Assembly: GCF_047345415.1 (NCBI RefSeq)
Contig: NZ_JBLFEP010000004.1
Coordinates: forward strand, 496,001-560,000
From: Maribacter_C sp947494565
Lineage (GTDB): Bacteria > Bacteroidota > Bacteroidia > Flavobacteriales > Flavobacteriaceae
Length of the DNA: 64,000 nt
Direction: 5' to 3'
Shown here one piece after another: positions 45,229 through 54,981 of the stretch (the first letter of the stretch is position 1; every line of letters begins with the position of its first letter). The translations under genes and the position numbers were made by a program. The notes below the pieces were generated by a model that did no database searches, was not told the DNA's origin, and saw only the letters and a list, made by a program, of their open reading frames with translations.

Positions 45229-45255
45229 TGCCTTTGTAATTCAACTACAAAGGCA
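45229..45255 (-). terminator. Intrinsic terminator after mdh
   Basis: Perfect ten-base-pair stem (TGCCTTTGTA with TACAAAGGCA), seven-base loop, followed on the minus strand by TTTTC. Confidence 0.8.
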
Positions 45256-45283
45256 CTTCCTTGATTTATTCTTGTAAAATTGT

Positions 45284-46210
45284 CTATAACTCCAAAAGAC
45301 CATTGGTCTTGGTAACTCCTTCAGCGCTTTCCTGCATTTTGGCCTTTTCTGCATCACTTAAGGGCACATCGACAATACGCTCGATACCGTTTTTACCGAG
45401 AATTACGGGTACTCCGATACAGATATCATTCAACCCATATTCGCCTTCAAGATAGGTAGAACATGGAAACATTTTCTTTTGGTCGCACGCAATGGCCTGC
45501 ACTAGACCTGAAACGGCCGCTCCAGGGGCATACCAAGCACTGGTACCCAATAATTTTGTCAAGGTGGCTCCTCCTACTTTAGTATCATCAGCGACCTGTT
45601 GAAGACGATCTGCTGACAAAAATTCGGAAACGCGAATACTATTTCTAGTCGCATGTGAGGTCAATGGAACCATTCCTTTATCACTATGTCCGCCTATAAC
45701 CATACCGTCGATATCGGAAATCGGAGCTTCCATCGCTTCCGCCAAACGGTACTTGAAACGGGCGCTATCCAATGCCCCGCCCATACCGATAATTTTGTTC
45801 TTTGGAAGATCTGTCGTTTTATGAACGAGATAAGTCATCGTATCCATTGGGTTACTGACCACAATAAGTATGGTGTTGGGGGAATGTTCCAATAGACTTT
45901 TCGATACCGTTTTTACAATTCCGGCATTAATACCGATAAGCTCTTCCCTGGTCATACCCGGTTTTCTAGGAATACCTGAAGTAATTACGGCTATATCGCT
46001 ATTTGCCGTTTTGGAATAGTCGCTGGTAGAACCCGTAATCTTTGTATCAAAACCATTTAAGGAAGCGGTTTGCATTAAATCCATCGCCTTGCCTTCCGCG
46101 TAGCCTTCCTTAATATCCAATAATACTACTTCAGATGCAAAATTCTTAATGGCGATATACTCTGCACAACTAGCACCAACAGCACCTGCGCCTACTACGG
46201 TAACTTTCAT
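45284..46210 (-). CDS. mdh: Malate dehydrogenase (LDH-like type)
   Basis: 308 residues. NAD-binding start MKVTVVGAGAVGASCAEYIA, substrate-binding Arg in GIPRKPGMTREEL, SNPMDTMTY, and the catalytic His in IGGHSDKGMVPL. The lactate-dehydrogenase-like class used in Bacteroidota. It oxidises malate to oxaloacetate in the citric acid cycle. Confidence 0.97.
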   Translation of the reverse strand: MKVTVVGAGAVGASCAEYIAIKNFASEVVLLDIKEGYAEGKAMDLMQTASLNGFDTKITGSTSDYSKTANSDIAVITSGIPRKPGMTREELIGINAGIVKTVSKSLLEHSPNTILIVVSNPMDTMTYLVHKTTDLPKNKIIGMGGALDSARFKYRLAEAMEAPISDIDGMVIGGHSDKGMVPLTSHATRNSIRVSEFLSADRLQQVADDTKVGGATLTKLLGTSAWYAPGAAVSGLVQAIACDQKKMFPCSTYLEGEYGLNDICIGVPVILGKNGIERIVDVPLSDAEKAKMQESAEGVTKTNGLLEL

Positions 46211-46464
46211 ATAATCTTTGTTTTACGTTGTTATTACAATTCTGCGAAATTACGAATTCCCAAAAGAAATCAGTCGATGAAATGCACATTATATTAGCAT
46301 TTAAGCCAATCAAAAACTCGATGAAATGCAGATGTTGTTAAAAAAAATAGCACTTCAACGAAGAAAATCCGAATAAAGTGCGATACGTCGAATTTTAGCA
46401 ATACGAAGTGACCCCAACACGTTCTAAGTAAGATTAAAGCCCCTGAATCAGTAAAACCTACAAA

Positions 46465-46836
46465 ATGAAAAAACTGCTTTCATTTTTGGCGATTGTCGCC
46501 ATTATACTAGCAAGCAATTGTTCAAGAATTCCTGAAAACAATGACCCTGTTATTGGTATTTGGTCCAATATCGAAATGACTACTAGCCAGAGTGCACGAA
46601 GTACGATCAAAAAGGAGTGGATCTTCAACGATGCCTACCTCGGACGATTTCACACCTATAGAAACAATGAAATTGAAGTCCTCACGGATTTCAGCTGGAA
46701 AAAGGACGGTGAAATGTACATTATCACGTATCCTGGTCTTGAAAACAAAACCAATGACATGGTAAAAATGAAGGAATCCGACGATGGTATCATTTTAGAA
46801 GATACTTCCGGTCAAACCATTGCCACCAAGGAATAG
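46465..46836 (+). CDS. Small lipoprotein, lipocalin-like
   Basis: 123 residues with lipoprotein signal (FLAIVAIILASNC). The mature part starts with GIWSNIEMT and has alternating strands, resembling small lipocalin-like Bacteroidota proteins of the DUF4488/DUF5640 type. Exact family uncertain. Confidence 0.75.
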   Translation: MKKLLSFLAIVAIILASNCSRIPENNDPVIGIWSNIEMTTSQSARSTIKKEWIFNDAYLGRFHTYRNNEIEVLTDFSWKKDGEMYIITYPGLENKTNDMVKMKESDDGIILEDTSGQTIATKE

Positions 46837-46860
46837 AAAATCTCACTCTCAAATACAAAG

Positions 46861-46893
46861 AAACCTGTTTGAATTATATCAAACAGGTTTTTT
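46861..46893 (+). terminator. Intrinsic terminator after the small lipoprotein gene
   Basis: Perfect twelve-base-pair stem (AAACCTGTTTGA with TCAAACAGGTTT), six-base loop, then TTTTTT-type run on the plus strand. Also lies downstream of the minus-strand gene ending at 46913 and may serve both. Confidence 0.9.
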
Positions 46894-46912
46894 ATTGCAC
46901 GGTATTCTCAGT

Positions 46913-47167
46913 CTATTTCGTAGGTGTCGCCGTTTCTTCTTCCATTGTAAATTCGGTATAGTCTAAGATATAAACTCCCAAAAGACTCCATTTGAACTTA
47001 TGATGGGCATACTTGGCCTTGAACTTATCATTGTCCATAAACAGATCATTAAAATGCTTATCAAAATCCTGCTTGGTCAACCAAAGCACTTTTTCATCTC
47101 CTTTTTTGATGTAATATGATTTTTTGATACCACCAGCAACTTTTAATCCGCCGGGGTTGAAAGACAT
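46913..47167 (-). pseudogene. C-terminal remnant of the gene interrupted by an in-frame TAG
   Basis: 84 residues can be read from an ATG at 47167, but the frame is continuous with the gene upstream: after its TAG at 47206-47204 the same frame continues without a gap as IEVYSDPWAKET and then this ORF. The sequence (GGIKKSYYIKKGDEKVLWLTKQDFDKHF) looks like the C-terminal half of a secreted flavobacterial protein, not a gene of its own. It has no signal peptide. Either the gene is broken, the base is wrong, or TAG is read through. Confidence 0.75.
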
Positions 47168-47203
47168 CGTCTCTTTAGCCCAAGGGTCGGAGTATACTTC
47201 AAT

Positions 47204-47680
47204 CTACTGTCCGAACTTTGGGTTTATGACCTGCATCAAATATTCAGCTTCCTTCTTTTTATTCTTCAGGGAGACCATTTGATTTGTATACATGGTATAC
47301 CCTTTATTCAAATACTTTGAAGCATCGATATTGCCCCATTTGGTCGCATCGTTTATAAAATTACTTTGCTGTTGCATCTTCTCGAAACCAGACGGTGCCA
47401 TATATAAGTCTACAATTTCATCGGCACTCACACGAAGTTTCGACCCATCGGACTTTATGAACTTGATTTCATTGATTTGGCCCTTTTTACGGTCTACATC
47501 CTTGATATCGGCCTCAACTTTCTCACCATTTTTTAGGGTCACATATGCTGGTTTCTTTCTGGAGTACGTGCTGTACGCCGGATCAAACGCTGCTTGTTTT
47601 TCACGTTCTTTCAAATCTTCTTGAGCAAAACAAATTACCACCGAAAAGAACAGTAGGGTACATAGGTTTATTTTTGTCAT
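47204..47680 (-). CDS. Secreted protein of unknown function, N-terminal part ending at in-frame TAG
   Basis: 158 residues. Signal peptide (LLFFSVVICFAQE) followed by a charged protein with KPAYVTLKNGEKVEADIKDVDRKKG and INEIKFIKSDGSKLRVSADEIVDLYM, a small beta module often seen in Bacteroidota. It ends at CAG TAG ATT, and the downstream frame stays open for about 98 more codons with matching composition. The intact protein would have about 256 residues. The C-terminal part is listed separately. Confidence 0.8.
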   Translation of the reverse strand: MTKINLCTLLFFSVVICFAQEDLKEREKQAAFDPAYSTYSRKKPAYVTLKNGEKVEADIKDVDRKKGQINEIKFIKSDGSKLRVSADEIVDLYMAPSGFEKMQQQSNFINDATKWGNIDASKYLNKGYTMYTNQMVSLKNKKKEAEYLMQVINPKFGQ

Positions 47681-47718
47681 TTATTTTAGGTTAAATTAAT
47701 AATGACTACAAATAAAAA

Positions 47719-47738
47719 CGTCCACCAATTGGTGGACG
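47719..47738 (-). terminator. Intrinsic terminator after gyrB
   Basis: Perfect palindrome CGTCCACCAATTGGTGGACG with eight-base-pair arms. TTTTT follows on the minus strand; AATTTTTG follows on the plus strand, so it may act in both directions. Confidence 0.85.
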
Positions 47739-47764
47739 AATTTTTGTTGTGAAAGTGTTAATTC

Positions 47765-49768
47765 TTATGCATCAATGTTGGCATACACAGCATTCTTCTC
47801 GATGAATTCTCTACGTGGAGGTACTTCATCACCCATCAACATGGAGAATATGCGATCGGCTTCCGTAGCGTTTTCAATAGTAATTTGGCGCAAGGTTCTG
47901 AAATCAGGATTCATGGTGGTATCCCATAACTGCTCGGCATTCATCTCACCTAGACCTTTATAGCGTTGAATACTAACCCCTCCGCTATAAGTCTCGGCAA
48001 TGGCGTCACGTTCTTCATCATTCCAGGCGTATCGCTTCTTTTGTCCTTTTTTGACTAAATACAAAGGTGGTGTTGCAATATAGACATGCCCGTGTTCGAT
48101 CAACTCACGCATGTAGCGGAAGAAGAAGGTCAGGATCAGGGTTTCGATATGACTACCATCTACATCGGCATCACACATGATTACAACTTTATGGTAACGC
48201 AGTTTTTCAATGTTCAATGCTTTACTATCCTCTTCTGTACCGATAGTCACACCCAATGCCGTATAGATGTTCTTGATTTCCTCATTGTCGAAAACCCGAT
48301 GTGGCATCGCTTTTTCTACATTCAATATTTTACCTCGTAGGGGTAAAATCGCTTGAAAATTACGATCTCGCCCTTGTTTTGCGGTTCCGCCCGCGGAATC
48401 ACCCTCAACCAAAAACACTTCACACACGGTGGGGTCTTGTTCAGAGCAATCGGACAGTTTTCCGGGCAATCCGCCAATACTCATGACCGTTTTTCGCTGC
48501 ACCATTTCACGTGCCTTTGTTGCCGCATGTCTCGCTTGAGCCGCTAAAATCACTTTTTGGACAATTATCTTGGCATCATCGGGATGTTCTTCCAAATAAT
48601 TGGTCAACATTTCCGATACCGATTGGCTGACTGCTGAAGAAACTTCACGGTTACCGAGCTTGGTCTTGGTCTGCCCCTCAAACTGCGGTTCCGCCACCTT
48701 TACGGAGACAATCGCCGTCAATCCTTCACGAAAATCATCGCCCTGAATTTCAAATTTCAATTTATCCAGCATCCCTGATGAATCGGCATACTTTTTTAAG
48801 GTACTGGTCAAACCCCTTCGGAATCCGGATAAATGCGTACCCCCTTCATGGGTATTGATATTGTTGACGTAAGAATGTAAATTCTCGGTATATGACGTAT
48901 TATAGGTCATGGCAACTTCAACGGGGATATTGTTCTTCTCCCCTTCCATCGAAATCACGTTCTGAATCAGATTTTCACGAGTACCGTCCAAGAACTTCAC
49001 AAATTCTTTCAGTCCCTCATCGGAGTAGAACGTCTCCCCAACATAACCGGATTCGCTATCCTTATCCTTTTGACGCTTGTCCATAATGGATATCGTCACG
49101 CCTTTATTGAGAAAAGACAGCTCTCTCATTCGATTTGACAAGGTCTCATAACTGTACTCGATGGTTTGGGTAAATATGGTAGGATCCGGATGAAAAGTCA
49201 CTATGGTGCCTCTATAATCGGTTTCCCCCACGCTCTTCACCGGGTAGAGGGTCTTTCCTCTTTCGTATTCCTGCTCCCATACCTTGCCCTCTCGGTGCAC
49301 GGTAGCTTTCAGGTGGCTTGATAAGGCATTCACACAAGAGACCCCAACACCGTGAAGCCCCCCGGATACTTTATATGAATCTTTATCGAATTTACCTCCT
49401 GCTCCGATCTTGGTCATTACTACCTCCAAGGCCGATACTCCTTCCTTCTTATGAAGTCCGACAGGAATACCCCTTCCATTATCTTTTGTAGTAATCGAAT
49501 TATCTTCATTAATGACCACGCTTATAGTATCGCAATGGCCGCCCATCGCCTCATCGATGGAATTGTCTACCACTTCGTACACTAAATGGTGTAAACCTCT
49601 AACACCTACGTCGCCGATATACATTGAAGGGCGCATGCGAACATGCTCCATTCCCTCAAGAGCCTGTATACTATCCGCGGAATAATCCTTTTTTGGAGTG
49701 CTTTCACTCGCCGCGGCATCAGCTGCCTTTTTGTTTTTTTCCTCTTCGTTTTTTGCTTCGTCGCTCAT
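47765..49768 (-). CDS. gyrB: DNA gyrase subunit B
   Basis: 667 residues. The ATPase domain has VVDNSIDEAMGG, DNGRGIPVG and GGLHGVGVSCVNALS; the TOPRIM domain has EGDSAGGTAKQGRDR and MCDADVDGSHIETLILTFFFR; the C-terminus keeps RYKGLGEMNAEQLWDTTM. An extra charged N-terminal tail of about 30 residues precedes the usual start. It forms gyrase with GyrA and introduces negative supercoils. Confidence 0.98.
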   Translation of the reverse strand: MSDEAKNEEEKNKKAADAAASESTPKKDYSADSIQALEGMEHVRMRPSMYIGDVGVRGLHHLVYEVVDNSIDEAMGGHCDTISVVINEDNSITTKDNGRGIPVGLHKKEGVSALEVVMTKIGAGGKFDKDSYKVSGGLHGVGVSCVNALSSHLKATVHREGKVWEQEYERGKTLYPVKSVGETDYRGTIVTFHPDPTIFTQTIEYSYETLSNRMRELSFLNKGVTISIMDKRQKDKDSESGYVGETFYSDEGLKEFVKFLDGTRENLIQNVISMEGEKNNIPVEVAMTYNTSYTENLHSYVNNINTHEGGTHLSGFRRGLTSTLKKYADSSGMLDKLKFEIQGDDFREGLTAIVSVKVAEPQFEGQTKTKLGNREVSSAVSQSVSEMLTNYLEEHPDDAKIIVQKVILAAQARHAATKAREMVQRKTVMSIGGLPGKLSDCSEQDPTVCEVFLVEGDSAGGTAKQGRDRNFQAILPLRGKILNVEKAMPHRVFDNEEIKNIYTALGVTIGTEEDSKALNIEKLRYHKVVIMCDADVDGSHIETLILTFFFRYMRELIEHGHVYIATPPLYLVKKGQKKRYAWNDEERDAIAETYSGGVSIQRYKGLGEMNAEQLWDTTMNPDFRTLRQITIENATEADRIFSMLMGDEVPPRREFIEKNAVYANIDA

Positions 49769-49808
49769 AAATTAACAGGTTGTGTTTACTTCAAATTTTG
49801 CAATCTTA

Positions 49809-49816
49809 CAAATATA
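49809..49816 (-). promoter_or_regulatory. Candidate gyrB -7 box
   Basis: TATATTTG on the minus strand matches the Bacteroidota -7 consensus TAnnTTTG exactly. The gyrB start codon is about 40 bases downstream. I saw no clear -33 element. Confidence 0.4.
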
Positions 49817-50055
49817 CGGAATACCCTATGGAATATAGCCTTATGCGGTTTTCTAAACACCTAAGTTATTAACAATTATTGTGGAAAATATTATCGCTCC
49901 AAGCTCGGAAAAAGAGATGGGTCCGTATCGAAAAACCAAGTATGCCACCCCAACTCATTTAGAACCCCGTAATAGGGGATTTCAATTATTTTATTGTTAA
50001 ATTAACCTCATCTTTCCCCCATTTTTTTCAGAAGAATCAACTAGCTGGAAATTCA

Positions 50056-51180
50056 ATGGATCTAAATATTTACAACAGTCTTTTTCTTGCAGGAATCGTT
50101 CAGGGCTTCGTTTTCGTGATCGCTGTACTTTTTTCCAAGAAATATAGGAGCAAAAGCAATTACTTTTTAATTGGTCTCATTTTTTGTCTTTCCCTCAGCA
50201 ACCTCAATTATTTTTTGTCAGATGCGGGTATTATAAGTGTGAATCAGCTCTACATTTATCTCTATCTACCCCTAGCTTCTATCATTCCCCCGCTGCTGTA
50301 TTTATATGTACGAACTTTTTTGTATCCTCAAAAAAAGGTGGCTCTCGGCGAGAAACTACTCTTCCTACCGTTCGCCATCTTCCTGGTACTGACCTTTGTT
50401 TTTAGAATTGGCAAATTGATCGGGGAGACCCAACCTGAATTCGATACCTTTTTCGGCTTTATCCTGAACTTACACGAAATACTTTCGGTCACGTACACCT
50501 TCATTATTCTATCAATACTTCTCATTACGATTATTCGCTATGAAAAGCAACAGCAGAGTTTTGGACTTGCAACGGTTAGAAAACGCTTGAATTGGCTTAA
50601 AATCACCTTGACCTTACTTTTTATCTTGACTTTTTTGTGGGGGTTTCTCGTCTACAAGAATATCTTTATCCCTGAGGTCTTCACATCATTCTATTTGCTT
50701 TGGCTAGGGCTTTCGGTTTTAATCTACTGGTTGGGCCATATTGGTATTTATCAATTCGGAATTCTAGAAGAACGGAAAAAAATCAGGGCTCATACGGTTA
50801 AGAACAAAAAATCAAAACCTTCGAAATCGACTAGAAATGAGCATATCATAGCACTAGAAAAACTTCTTCATGAAGATAAGATCTATCTTGATTCAAGCTT
50901 GACTCTAGAGTCCGTAGCCCAAAAACTGAACTTAAGCACAAGTTATCTTTCGCGCGTGCTCAATGCAGAGCTTCAGGCCAGCTTTACCGAATACCTGAAC
51001 TCATTTCGAATCAACGAGGCCCAAAATTATTTACGAAACCCCGAGTTTTCAAAATACACTATTGTCGCCATAGGCCTAGAAGCCGGATTTAACTCCAAAT
51101 CAGCCTTTTTCAACGTATTTAAAAAGGTTACTGGCAAAACCCCTCTGGAATTCAAAAAGGAACATCTTCGATCAGCCTAG
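50056..51180 (+). CDS. Membrane-bound AraC-family regulator
   Basis: 374 residues. Seven membrane helices at about 5-240 are followed by a basic linker and a C-terminal AraC HTH pair: LTLESVAQKLNLSTSYLSRVLN and the second helix FNSKSAFFNVFKKVTGKTPLEFKK. This layout is common in Flavobacteriia. The signal sensed and the targets are unknown; the two downstream plus-strand genes (small lipoprotein, outer membrane barrel) are candidates by position only. Confidence 0.93.
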   Translation: MDLNIYNSLFLAGIVQGFVFVIAVLFSKKYRSKSNYFLIGLIFCLSLSNLNYFLSDAGIISVNQLYIYLYLPLASIIPPLLYLYVRTFLYPQKKVALGEKLLFLPFAIFLVLTFVFRIGKLIGETQPEFDTFFGFILNLHEILSVTYTFIILSILLITIIRYEKQQQSFGLATVRKRLNWLKITLTLLFILTFLWGFLVYKNIFIPEVFTSFYLLWLGLSVLIYWLGHIGIYQFGILEERKKIRAHTVKNKKSKPSKSTRNEHIIALEKLLHEDKIYLDSSLTLESVAQKLNLSTSYLSRVLNAELQASFTEYLNSFRINEAQNYLRNPEFSKYTIVAIGLEAGFNSKSAFFNVFKKVTGKTPLEFKKEHLRSA

Positions 51181-51350
51181 CGTTTATCACTCTTTTATCG
51201 AATAGCTTTCTACTGATGGGTTCAAGCCATTTACAGGGAGACTAGTGCTAAATATTGACAAAAACAAGAATCTGGACAACAGACATCAAGCGCGCTTCTA
51301 CTTTAGTTCGGAGAACCAAAAAGATATCCTTAACTAAAATTCCATCTACT

Positions 51351-51503
51351 ATGAAAGCAAGAAGCAAATGTTCCTATTGGACCATAGTTTTCGTATTGTC
51401 CTTATTCTTTCTGTCCGCCTGTGATCCCGAAGAAAAAGATATGGAGGATGATTATGATCGAAATTATCCAGAAAACATAGCCTATTCAAAAACCACTTTG
51501 TAA
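51351..51503 (+). CDS. Short lipoprotein, 50 residues
   Basis: Read from the ATG at 51351; the open frame extends to 51255 but that extension lacks signal-peptide character. Lipoprotein signal (VFVLSLFFLSAC) followed by a very acidic tail of about 25 residues (DPEEKDMEDDYDR). Lies 20 bases ahead of the barrel gene. Function unknown. Confidence 0.6.
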   Translation: MKARSKCSYWTIVFVLSLFFLSACDPEEKDMEDDYDRNYPENIAYSKTTL

Positions 51504-51523
51504 CCATCAAATACCTATATATT

Positions 51524-52192
51524 ATGAAAAGAGTATTGCGCTTTACCGTATTGATATTTTTATGTTTTAGTATGAACAGCTGTGTTCTTTCATGCCGAGA
51601 TATAGTCCTAAGCCCTGTAGTAGGCATCGATAGCTCAAAATTCAGCGAAGAAGGGGACTACGGAGGTTCTAATGATGGAAGTTCATTGATAGGTCTTCAA
51701 TTGGGGGTGGATGCGCTCGCCCCTCTTACGAATCAGCTCCTCCTTGAAGGCGGCCTGCGCTATGCCGCCAAAGGAAACAAAACCTCGTTTGACGATGGAG
51801 GCGAATTCGAAGGGGAGAACTATAGTTTTGAAGACAAGACCCGTTTGAATTATATTGACCTTCCCATTTTAGCGCGGTATCGGCTGGGAAATAGTGGCTT
51901 CAGTGCTTACGGAGGGGTACAGCCTTCACTACTATTGAGCGCACAGCAAAAAAGTTCCGGTACAGGTTCGGCGGATCAATCGATACGGGTTACCGATAGT
52001 TACAAAACACTTGATTTTGCCGGAAGTCTAGGTATCGGATATCAATTTCAAAATGGCATACGTCTCAACCTAGGGTATGACCATGGGTTTTCGAACATTG
52101 CAAAAAGTGATGCTTTTGGTGCGGGTGCCATCAACAATCGCACGTTCAAACTTTCCGTAGGCTATACAATTCCACTAAAAAAATCAAACTAA
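51524..52192 (+). CDS. Outer membrane beta-barrel protein
   Basis: 222 residues. Signal peptide ending near a Cys-rich NSCVLSC stretch; the rest is an eight-stranded-type barrel (LLLEGGLRYAAKG, YIDLPILARYRLG, GIRLNLGYDHGFSN, FKLSVGYTIPL). It resembles PorT/OmpX-like barrel domains of Bacteroidota. Role unknown. Probably co-transcribed with the short lipoprotein gene. Confidence 0.85.
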   Translation: MKRVLRFTVLIFLCFSMNSCVLSCRDIVLSPVVGIDSSKFSEEGDYGGSNDGSSLIGLQLGVDALAPLTNQLLLEGGLRYAAKGNKTSFDDGGEFEGENYSFEDKTRLNYIDLPILARYRLGNSGFSAYGGVQPSLLLSAQQKSSGTGSADQSIRVTDSYKTLDFAGSLGIGYQFQNGIRLNLGYDHGFSNIAKSDAFGAGAINNRTFKLSVGYTIPLKKSN

Positions 52193-52278
52193 TAGCTTCA
52201 GTCCGGAATAGGAATTGAATCTCAAAAGTACATTAGAACTATCCTTACCGGTTATATTGAAAATGTGACAATACAAAA

Positions 52279-52300
52279 AGTCCCGCCTTACGACGGGACT
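52279..52300 (-). terminator. Bidirectional hairpin after asnB
   Basis: Seven-base-pair stem (AGTCCCG with CGGGACT), eight-base loop, followed by TTTTT on the minus strand after asnB. Confidence 0.7.
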
Positions 52301-52370
52301 GATTGACTAATTAAAATAAAAACTGAACAAAAACAGTAATTATTACCGTTATCGGATTTCCGAATATCTT

Positions 52371-54035
52371 TTAATACGCATCTTCGTGAACATTAGCTAC
52401 CGCCCTACCCGATGGATCATTCATATTTTTAAAAGCCTCATCCCATTCCAAGGCAATTTTGGTACTACAGGCCACCGAGGGTTCTTGCGGAACACAAAGC
52501 GCCGCAGCATCTGAAGGAAAATGACCTTCAAAAATAGAACGATAATAAAACTCTTCTTTGGTGGTAGGGGTCTGAATCGGAAAGCGGAATCGTGCATTTG
52601 CCAACTGTTCATCAGAAACTTCACTATCTACCAACTCTTTAAGCGTATCTATCCAGCTGTAGCCCACGCCATCTGAAAATTGCTCTTTTTGCCTCCAAGC
52701 CACGCTTTCAGGCAACATATCCTCAAAGGCCTTGCGAACTACCCATTTTTCCATTCGCTCCCCATTGATCATTTTATCTTTAGGGTTGATAGACATAGCA
52801 ACATCCATAAACTCTTTATCCAAAAAAGGCACTCTACCTTCGATGCCCCATGCGGCAAGGGATTTATTCGCTCTCAAGCAATCGTACATATGAAGTTTAT
52901 CCAATTTACGGACCGTTTCTTCATGAAATTCTTTTGGGCTCGGGGCCTTATGAAAGTATAAATATCCTCCGAACAACTCATCGGCACCTTCGCCAGAAAG
53001 CACCATTTTAATTCCCATTGACTTAATTACCCTGGCCATGAGATACATCGGGGTCGAAGCTCGAATGGTAGTAATGTCATAGGTTTCTAGGTTAAAGACC
53101 ACATCTTTGATTGCATCTAAACCTTCTTGAATCGTAAACTTGATCTCATGATGTACGGTTCCGATATGATCCGCTACTTTTTGGGCGGCGGCCAGATCTG
53201 GAGAACCCTCAAGACCTACTGAAAAAGAGTGCAATTGAGGCCACCAGGCGTCAGCTACATCGTCAGACTCAATTCGTTTTTGCGCATATTTTTTTGCGAT
53301 GGCCGAAGTGACCGAAGAATCCAATCCACCAGAGAGCAATACGCCATAAGGCACATCTGACATTAATTGCCGGTGCACAGCTGCCTCCAAAGCCTCTTTA
53401 ATTTTTTGTATACTGGTCTCATTCTCCTTAACGGCCTCATAATCCATCCAATCTCTGGAATACCACTTTTTCAGCTCGCCATCACGACTATGCAGGTAGT
53501 GCCCCGGTGGAAACAATTCAATTTTGCTGCAGGTACCTTCAAGCGCCTTCAGCTCGGAAGCCACGTAAAAGGTTCCGTTTTGATCCCATCCCATGTACAA
53601 GGGAATGATTCCCATATGATCTCGAGCGATGAAATACTCATCCTTCACAGCATCATAGATCGCAAAGCCGAAGATGCCGTTCATCTCATCGATAAACGAT
53701 TCCCCTTTCTCTTGATACAGTGCTAAAATCACTTCACAATCCGATTCGGTTTGAAAGTCATAGGTACTTTCAAACTGTTTCCTCAGTTCTCTATGATTAT
53801 AAATCTCACCGTTGGCCGCCAAAATCAACTGACCATCAGGACTTAATAGGGGTTGCTTTCCAGATGCCGGATCCACTATCGCCAAGCGTTCGTGGGCCAA
53901 TATGGCCTTATCATCCGAATAGATGCCACTCCAGTCAGGACCTCTATGGCGCACCTTTTTTGACATTTCCAATAACTGGGGGCGTAGGACCTCGGTACTT
54001 TCCTTGACGTCAAACGCGCATACAATTCCACACAT
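52371..54035 (-). CDS. asnB: Asparagine synthase B (glutamine-hydrolysing)
   Basis: 554 residues. N-terminal glutaminase with catalytic C2 (MCGIVCAFD), RGPDWSGIY and ANGEIYNHRELR; C-terminal synthetase with the ATP pyrophosphatase loop LLSGGLDSSVTSAIA and GEGADELFGGY. It makes asparagine from aspartate, glutamine and ATP. Stands alone between hairpins. Confidence 0.97.
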   Translation of the reverse strand: MCGIVCAFDVKESTEVLRPQLLEMSKKVRHRGPDWSGIYSDDKAILAHERLAIVDPASGKQPLLSPDGQLILAANGEIYNHRELRKQFESTYDFQTESDCEVILALYQEKGESFIDEMNGIFGFAIYDAVKDEYFIARDHMGIIPLYMGWDQNGTFYVASELKALEGTCSKIELFPPGHYLHSRDGELKKWYSRDWMDYEAVKENETSIQKIKEALEAAVHRQLMSDVPYGVLLSGGLDSSVTSAIAKKYAQKRIESDDVADAWWPQLHSFSVGLEGSPDLAAAQKVADHIGTVHHEIKFTIQEGLDAIKDVVFNLETYDITTIRASTPMYLMARVIKSMGIKMVLSGEGADELFGGYLYFHKAPSPKEFHEETVRKLDKLHMYDCLRANKSLAAWGIEGRVPFLDKEFMDVAMSINPKDKMINGERMEKWVVRKAFEDMLPESVAWRQKEQFSDGVGYSWIDTLKELVDSEVSDEQLANARFRFPIQTPTTKEEFYYRSIFEGHFPSDAAALCVPQEPSVACSTKIALEWDEAFKNMNDPSGRAVANVHEDAY

Positions 54036-54277
54036 ACCAAATACTTATATGAATTAAGATTACAAAGATGAATTTAAAGTTTCAATTATAAAACATAAAC
54101 AGCTATATTGGTTATGAATCAAAACAATTTTTAATAAATAGTGGAGTGATCATCGTTAGTATGGTAATTTCAACTCATTGGAATAGTCATACTGTAAGTA
54201 GGGCGAAATTTAACGACTCTTTAGGAAAGAATGGCTAGAATTCACATTAGTTTTAGCCTTTAAAAACTCAAGATATT

Positions 54278-54817
54278 ATGAAAAATGTATTTACCATTGC
54301 CCTTGTGGCAATTGCTTTGGTTTTCTCTGTAGAAGCCAGTGCACAAGATTTCGCAGGATTGGATAAAAGTCCAATGGATGCCGCTGCTTTTCCTTCAAGT
54401 TACAAAGTATCGGAAAAAACGGTTCGTGTCACGTACAGCCGACCACAATTAAAAGGGCGCTCAATCTCCGATTTGGCTCCAGCTGGAAAAGTATGGAGAA
54501 CCGGGGCAAACGAAGCTCCCGAAATTACCTTTTATAAGGATGTTACCTTTGGAGGCACTGCGGTTGCCGCAGGCACTTATTCACTATTCACCATTCCGGG
54601 TGAAGGGGAATGGACCATCATCTTGAATAAGAATTTGAACCAATGGGGTGCTTATTCTTATGATGAAGGTGCTGATGCTGCTCGTGTAAAGGCTTCGGCC
54701 TCATCGGATGGAAAGTCTCTTGAGGAATTCTCTGTTACCTTCAAAGAAGTAGAAGGTGGTGCGCACATGATTATGGGCTGGGGATCTACTCGTGTTTCGG
54801 TTCCGGTTATGATGTAA
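54278..54817 (+). CDS. DUF2911 exported protein
   Basis: 179 residues with a classical signal peptide (VFSVEASAQD). DUF2911 marks: VTYSRPQLKGR, WRTGANEAPEITF and GTYSLFTIPGEGEWTIILN. A Bacteroidota family without known function; it recalls small sugar-binding-type beta proteins. Confidence 0.92.
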   Translation: MKNVFTIALVAIALVFSVEASAQDFAGLDKSPMDAAAFPSSYKVSEKTVRVTYSRPQLKGRSISDLAPAGKVWRTGANEAPEITFYKDVTFGGTAVAAGTYSLFTIPGEGEWTIILNKNLNQWGAYSYDEGADAARVKASASSDGKSLEEFSVTFKEVEGGAHMIMGWGSTRVSVPVMM

Positions 54818-54838
54818 TCATTCGATATAGCTATAAAG

Positions 54839-54866
54839 AACCGAAGCCAAAAGCTTCGGTTTTTTT
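54839..54866 (+). terminator. Intrinsic terminator after the DUF2911 gene
   Basis: Perfect nine-base-pair stem (AACCGAAGC with GCTTCGGTT), loop CAAAA, then a run of T on the plus strand. Confidence 0.92.
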
Positions 54867-54981
54867 GTGTTTCCGCAGTTCCTCATTGGGATAAAGAACC
54901 ACGAGACCTTATGGGGAAAACGGTCACTTTTACTGATTTCCGTACCATTTCAACAGCTTTAATTACCGAAGCGCTCATCGC

